DNA of 64,000 nt from JBOFSQ01 sp051651625 (GTDB taxonomy: Bacteria > Planctomycetota > Planctomycetia > Pirellulales > Thermoguttaceae): positions 1 through 64,000 of the forward strand of contig JBOFSQ010000015.1 in the NCBI GenBank assembly GCA_051651625.1. Direction: 5' to 3'. Positions 61,202 to 64,000 of the stretch are shown in pieces. The first letter of the stretch is position 1; each line of letters starts with the position of its first letter. The translations under genes were made by a program, and so were the position numbers. Under the pieces are notes generated by a model. The model saw only the letters and a program-made list of their open reading frames with translations. It was not told where the DNA came from and did not search any database.

Positions 61202-62452
61202 TCAGTTCATCACAATCGCTTGCTTTTCAAAGTCGAACATTGCGACTTTGTTTTGCATGTGCGACATAATTGCCATCGAGAGCGGTGCTTGAACGCGGAC
61301 GGCCATGTCGATTGGGCACATCGGTTTTTGCCGTGTCTTGACGCACTCCAGCAGGTTTCGCCAGAGCTTTGACGTGTCGCCCTGCCCCGCCCACGGAATC
61401 ACGATTTCCTTTTTCCCTTTGGCGAACGGCACGATTCGCACGCCGTATTCTTTGTCGGTGCCGCCTTGCAGCATCGCCCACGAGATTACGCCGTCGGTGC
61501 CGCGAATTTGTGTGTCGAGCGGGACGTGATTGGAGAGCGAGTTTGTCATCACGACTGTTGGGCCGTCGGCGTAGTCGGCGATGACGTTGCACTGGTCGGG
61601 TACTTCGCGGTTGTACTGAAAATTGCCACCGCCACCGAAGACACGTTCGGGGAAGTCAAGCTCCAGAACGCAGAAGATCGGCGTGAAGGTGTGGACGAGC
61701 AAATCGGTTGCGGGGCCGCCAGCGTAGTCCCAGAAGAGTCGCCACTGAAAGAATCGTGAGACCGAAAAATCTGCCTTCGGTGCGTCGCCGAGAAAACGTT
61801 CCCAGTTGAGATGGGGACCGGGTTTTGCGTTGGCATCGGGGATCGGCATTCGTTCGCCCCAGTCGCCACGACGAAAGAAGCTGCACTGAACGTGAACCGG
61901 CTTACCGATTATGCCATCTCGAATCAGTTCGATGATTTTTGGATAGTTATCATCGGCCATGTGTTGCGTACCGACTTGGACGAGCCGCCCTTTTTCTGTG
62001 GCCATTTGCTCGATCTTTTTCGCTAGGTCAAACTGGCTCCAATGAGTGAGTGGCTTTTCACAATAGACATCTTTGCCTGCGTTGATCGCGTCGATAGTCT
62101 GCGGAGCGTGGTGCCGGTCGGGTGAGGCGATGCAAACGACATCGACGTTTGGATCAGCAAGAAGTTCTTCGTGCGTGTCGTACATCTTTGCGCCGCCCGT
62201 CGCCTGCGACGCCGCAACCAGTCGCGGACGATACACGTCTTGAAAAGCGACAGGCTGTGCGACGCCCGCTTCTTTGAAACTGTTGACAATCCCAACGTGC
62301 GCACCGCTCCGCCCGCCAGTCCCGATGAACCCAACGCCGATACGGTCATTGGCTCCCTTCGCGGTTTGAGCTATAACATACGGTGACGCCACAGCCGTTG
62401 CAGCTATCGCCGCAGTTGTGTGAAGAAATTGTCGTCTGTTCGGTGTGGTCAT
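61202..62452 (-). CDS. Gfo/Idh/MocA oxidoreductase, Tat-exported
   Basis: 416 residues. The Tat signal is NRRQFLHTTAAIAATAVASP. The Rossmann region is RIGVGFIGTGGRSGAHVGIV; the EKP motif is in VYCEKPLTHWSQ. FFRRGDWGERMPIP and WRLFWDYAGGPATDLLVH mark the catalytic C-terminal half. It is related to but clearly different from the copy at 57790-59070. It probably oxidises a sugar in the periplasm. Confidence 0.93.
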   Translation of the reverse strand: MTTPNRRQFLHTTAAIAATAVASPYVIAQTAKGANDRIGVGFIGTGGRSGAHVGIVNSFKEAGVAQPVAFQDVYRPRLVAASQATGGAKMYDTHEELLADPNVDVVCIASPDRHHAPQTIDAINAGKDVYCEKPLTHWSQFDLAKKIEQMATEKGRLVQVGTQHMADDNYPKIIELIRDGIIGKPVHVQCSFFRRGDWGERMPIPDANAKPGPHLNWERFLGDAPKADFSVSRFFQWRLFWDYAGGPATDLLVHTFTPIFCVLELDFPERVFGGGGNFQYNREVPDQCNVIADYADGPTVVMTNSLSNHVPLDTQIRGTDGVISWAMLQGGTDKEYGVRIVPFAKGKKEIVIPWAGQGDTSKLWRNLLECVKTRQKPMCPIDMAVRVQAPLSMAIMSHMQNKVAMFDFEKQAIVMN

Positions 62453-62510
62453 CTGTGACTCCTCTGATAGTGGGTGGTGCGATAATCATACTGGCGCACG
62501 AGCCAAAAGT

Positions 62511-62705
62511 GTGCGTTCACAGTTAATTTCGTCATTCCCGCGTACTCGGCGGGAACCTAGAGAACACGGCTAAAGCAAATACGATAGCGACATTCGCGCA
62601 AGCGAACCACAAAGCGTTTTCTCTAGGCCCCCGCCGAGTACGCGGGGGTGACGGAATCGTGGATTACACGAGTGAAGTTTGTGCGATTAACCGTGAACGG
62701 TTTAC
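62511..62705. repeat. Palindromic element D
   Basis: Bounded by GTGCGTTCACAGTTAA and TTAACCGTGAACGGTTTACC. Inside, GTCATTCCCGCGTACTCGGC through GGGAACCTAGAGAA (62531-62564) is mirrored by 62621-62652. Non-coding; same end sequences as elements A-C but a different interior. Confidence 0.7.
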
Positions 62706-62712
62706 CCCCAAT

Positions 62713-63144
62713 TTATGGCGTACTCTTCAAGGCAAAGTCCAAATCACGAAGCGAAGTCTTGGCATCGATCCGTAATTTCGACGACTCATTGTACTCTTTT
62801 GGGATGTATTGTACAGTCATCGTCTCCACTGGAGTCATGGAGTTTACCAGCATGGGGTTCGATTTTCGCTTCGTAATCTCTTCGTCAGTTGGCAGTCGTT
62901 CAGCCGTGATACTGACCATCATTGGAACTGGCGAAATACGCAACTGGTACTTGCCATCCTGAATGAGACCACTTGCAGACACGCCTGCATTGCCAACCGG
63001 CATGAATGAGATGACACCCGACTTCAACGGTGTACCATCGAGAGTGATCTCGCCTGACACCGCCACAAGACCATCGTTTGAGCAGCCAGTATATCCAATC
63101 ACAACAAACACCGACACCATGACCGCCAATATCCACCGTTGCAT
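62713..63144 (-). CDS. Small lipoprotein, cassette 5
   Basis: 143 residues from ATG 63144. Lipobox VIGYTGC at about residues 15-21. The body VSGEITLDGTPLKSGVISFM is transthyretin/carboxypeptidase-regulatory-like, closest in style to the cassette 1 lipoprotein (VTGVVTYNGQPVADALVSF). It follows the DUF1559 gene by 52 bases on the same strand. Confidence 0.8.
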   Translation of the reverse strand: MQRWILAVMVSVFVVIGYTGCSNDGLVAVSGEITLDGTPLKSGVISFMPVGNAGVSASGLIQDGKYQLRISPVPMMVSITAERLPTDEEITKRKSNPMLVNSMTPVETMTVQYIPKEYNESSKLRIDAKTSLRDLDFALKSTP

Positions 63145-63196
63145 CAAAATTCTCCTCGAAGGTTGTAAAGGTTCAACACATCCACATTGGATATGA

Positions 63197-64000
63197 TCAC
63201 GGAAGCGAAACACTTTCCCCACCGGTGCCTGTTGTTACGCATCGCCATGTGTGGAGGTTAACTGTATCGCTTATAAATCTCACTCCACCGTCTCCAATCG
63301 CGGCATTGACGCCACCAGAGTGAAAACTGCGTGCCGTGACTCGCTGGCTCAACTGATTCCCTGCCAGCATGCTGGTACATGTTGCCTTGCCACCACGTCC
63401 CACATCACCGGCATTCCAACACGTTTCATTGATGTCGGGTCCCAATGAATTTGGAGTATAGTATCCCGTAAAACCAGCTCCAATCGAGAGCATTGTGTCA
63501 CCATAACGAGTTCCATTTGGATTGTTCACTGAAGGCGTTATTTCAGCAAAAAAGATGGTGTTACTCAACCCGTCACGGATTGTACTAAACGATGTGAATG
63601 TGTCCAGCCCAAACGGTGCGCCACGCACAGCATAAGTAAATGTTGGTGGTGTGGTAGCGGGAGGCCACGCCAAATCTTGATATGGCCAAGGTGCATAAGC
63701 CGCCAACGAGAAATTGTAGTCGTTCGGTCCGAAGTTAGCCGCATAGTTGTGGCGATAGCGCGACCATTCTGGCTGCGTTGCGACTGCTGGTTCTAGTGAA
63801 GGCTGCCCTGAACTCGGGCAAACAAGATAAGAGATTTTGGATCGCATGTAGTCCCTACATGGATAGACCGTTGTACCATCAATTTTGACATCACACGCAT
63901 TACAAGCCCAAGGAGAAATCGACGCATCATCTTTGTATGAACCAGCAGCAATTCCTTCATAGAGAGAGGTCGTTTCACAGTAGGGAAGAATCCGCATTTC
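63197..64000 (-). CDS. DUF1559 protein, cassette 5, N-terminus outside the window
   Basis: 268 codons remain; the frame is open to the right edge, and the Met at 63997 is internal (MRILPYCETTSLYEG corresponds to the LLPFVEQ region of other copies). It has the C-terminal SFHSGGVNAAIGDGGVRFIS signature. Whether it has the G tract and hairpins cannot be seen here. Confidence 0.88.
   Translation of the reverse strand, partial: EMRILPYCETTSLYEGIAAGSYKDDASISPWACNACDVKIDGTTVYPCRDYMRSKISYLVCPSSGQPSLEPAVATQPEWSRYRHNYAANFGPNDYNFSLAAYAPWPYQDLAWPPATTPPTFTYAVRGAPFGLDTFTSFSTIRDGLSNTIFFAEITPSVNNPNGTRYGDTMLSIGAGFTGYYTPNSLGPDINETCWNAGDVGRGGKATCTSMLAGNQLSQRVTARSFHSGGVNAAIGDGGVRFISDTVNLHTWRCVTTGTGGESVSLP

Noticed and set aside
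1..64000. tRNA or rRNA genes
   Set aside because: No acceptor/T-arm pattern or rRNA core sequence was recognised on either strand by eye.

Overview
The window looks like a piece of a Planctomycetota chromosome, probably from the Pirellulales or a related order. The evidence is five DUF1559 proteins with the FTLVELLVVIAIIGVL prepilin-like N-terminus or the matching C-terminal H-x-G-G-V-N/DG region, small lipoproteins paired with them, Tat-exported Gfo/Idh/MocA oxidoreductases, a sulfatase, a PmoA-type protein, a secreted GH106-like enzyme and a cytochrome c of planctomycete type. No rRNA or tRNA gene was recognised.

Positions 1-7030 look like the right part of an integrated filamentous phage (inovirus). 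In order there is a glycine-rich, cysteine-rich pIII-like tip protein (cut by the window start), a pVI-like membrane protein, a small zinc-ribbon protein, a Zot-type assembly ATPase, a secretin-like lipoprotein, a candidate ssDNA-binding protein and two small membrane proteins. A strong terminator, a divergent DUF2726/ribbon-helix-helix pair and, at about 7003-7030, a dif-like XerCD site follow. Positions 7166-18292 hold a complete type I CRISPR-Cas locus of the MYXAN/Dev kind (cas3, cas6, cmx8, cas7/devR, cas5/devS, cas4-cas1 fusion, cas2) with 33 repeats and 32 spacers. Its leader contains a degenerate half repeat. The far end of the array sits inside the start of a third gene of a kinase-accA operon.

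Positions 18369-28020 are ordinary chromosome (accA, a protein kinase, an NrnA-like DHH phosphatase, yidD, a large VWA/GATase-like membrane protein, and an LplT-PlsC-acyl ligase fusion). Positions 28084-48196 carry four successive cassettes, each a DUF1559 gene, a small lipoprotein and usually a large secreted enzyme (DUF4832 protein, unknown 820-residue protein, GH106-like rhamnosidase, sulfatase). A fifth, inverted cassette is at the right edge. Three cassettes share a nearly identical promoter/leader and the fourth is diverged. All four have a 12-13 base G tract between the translation start and the pilin-like segment; in three of them (not cassette 3) two hairpins follow the tract. Two copies are in frame and two are out of frame by exactly one G.

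Positions 48519-64000 hold yebC, a tetraheme cytochrome fused to a nucleotidase-like domain, a BstXI-like restriction-modification pair flanked by palindromes, a degenerate NtrC-like regulator, a minimal metallopeptidase, and a reverse-strand sugar-catabolism-like group (TIM-barrel isomerase, LRR lipoprotein, two Gfo/Idh/MocA proteins, PmoA-like protein). The gaps between these genes are filled with nested palindromic elements that share CGTTCACGG-type ends. Two of these (46153-46480 and 60882-61197) are inverted copies of one another.
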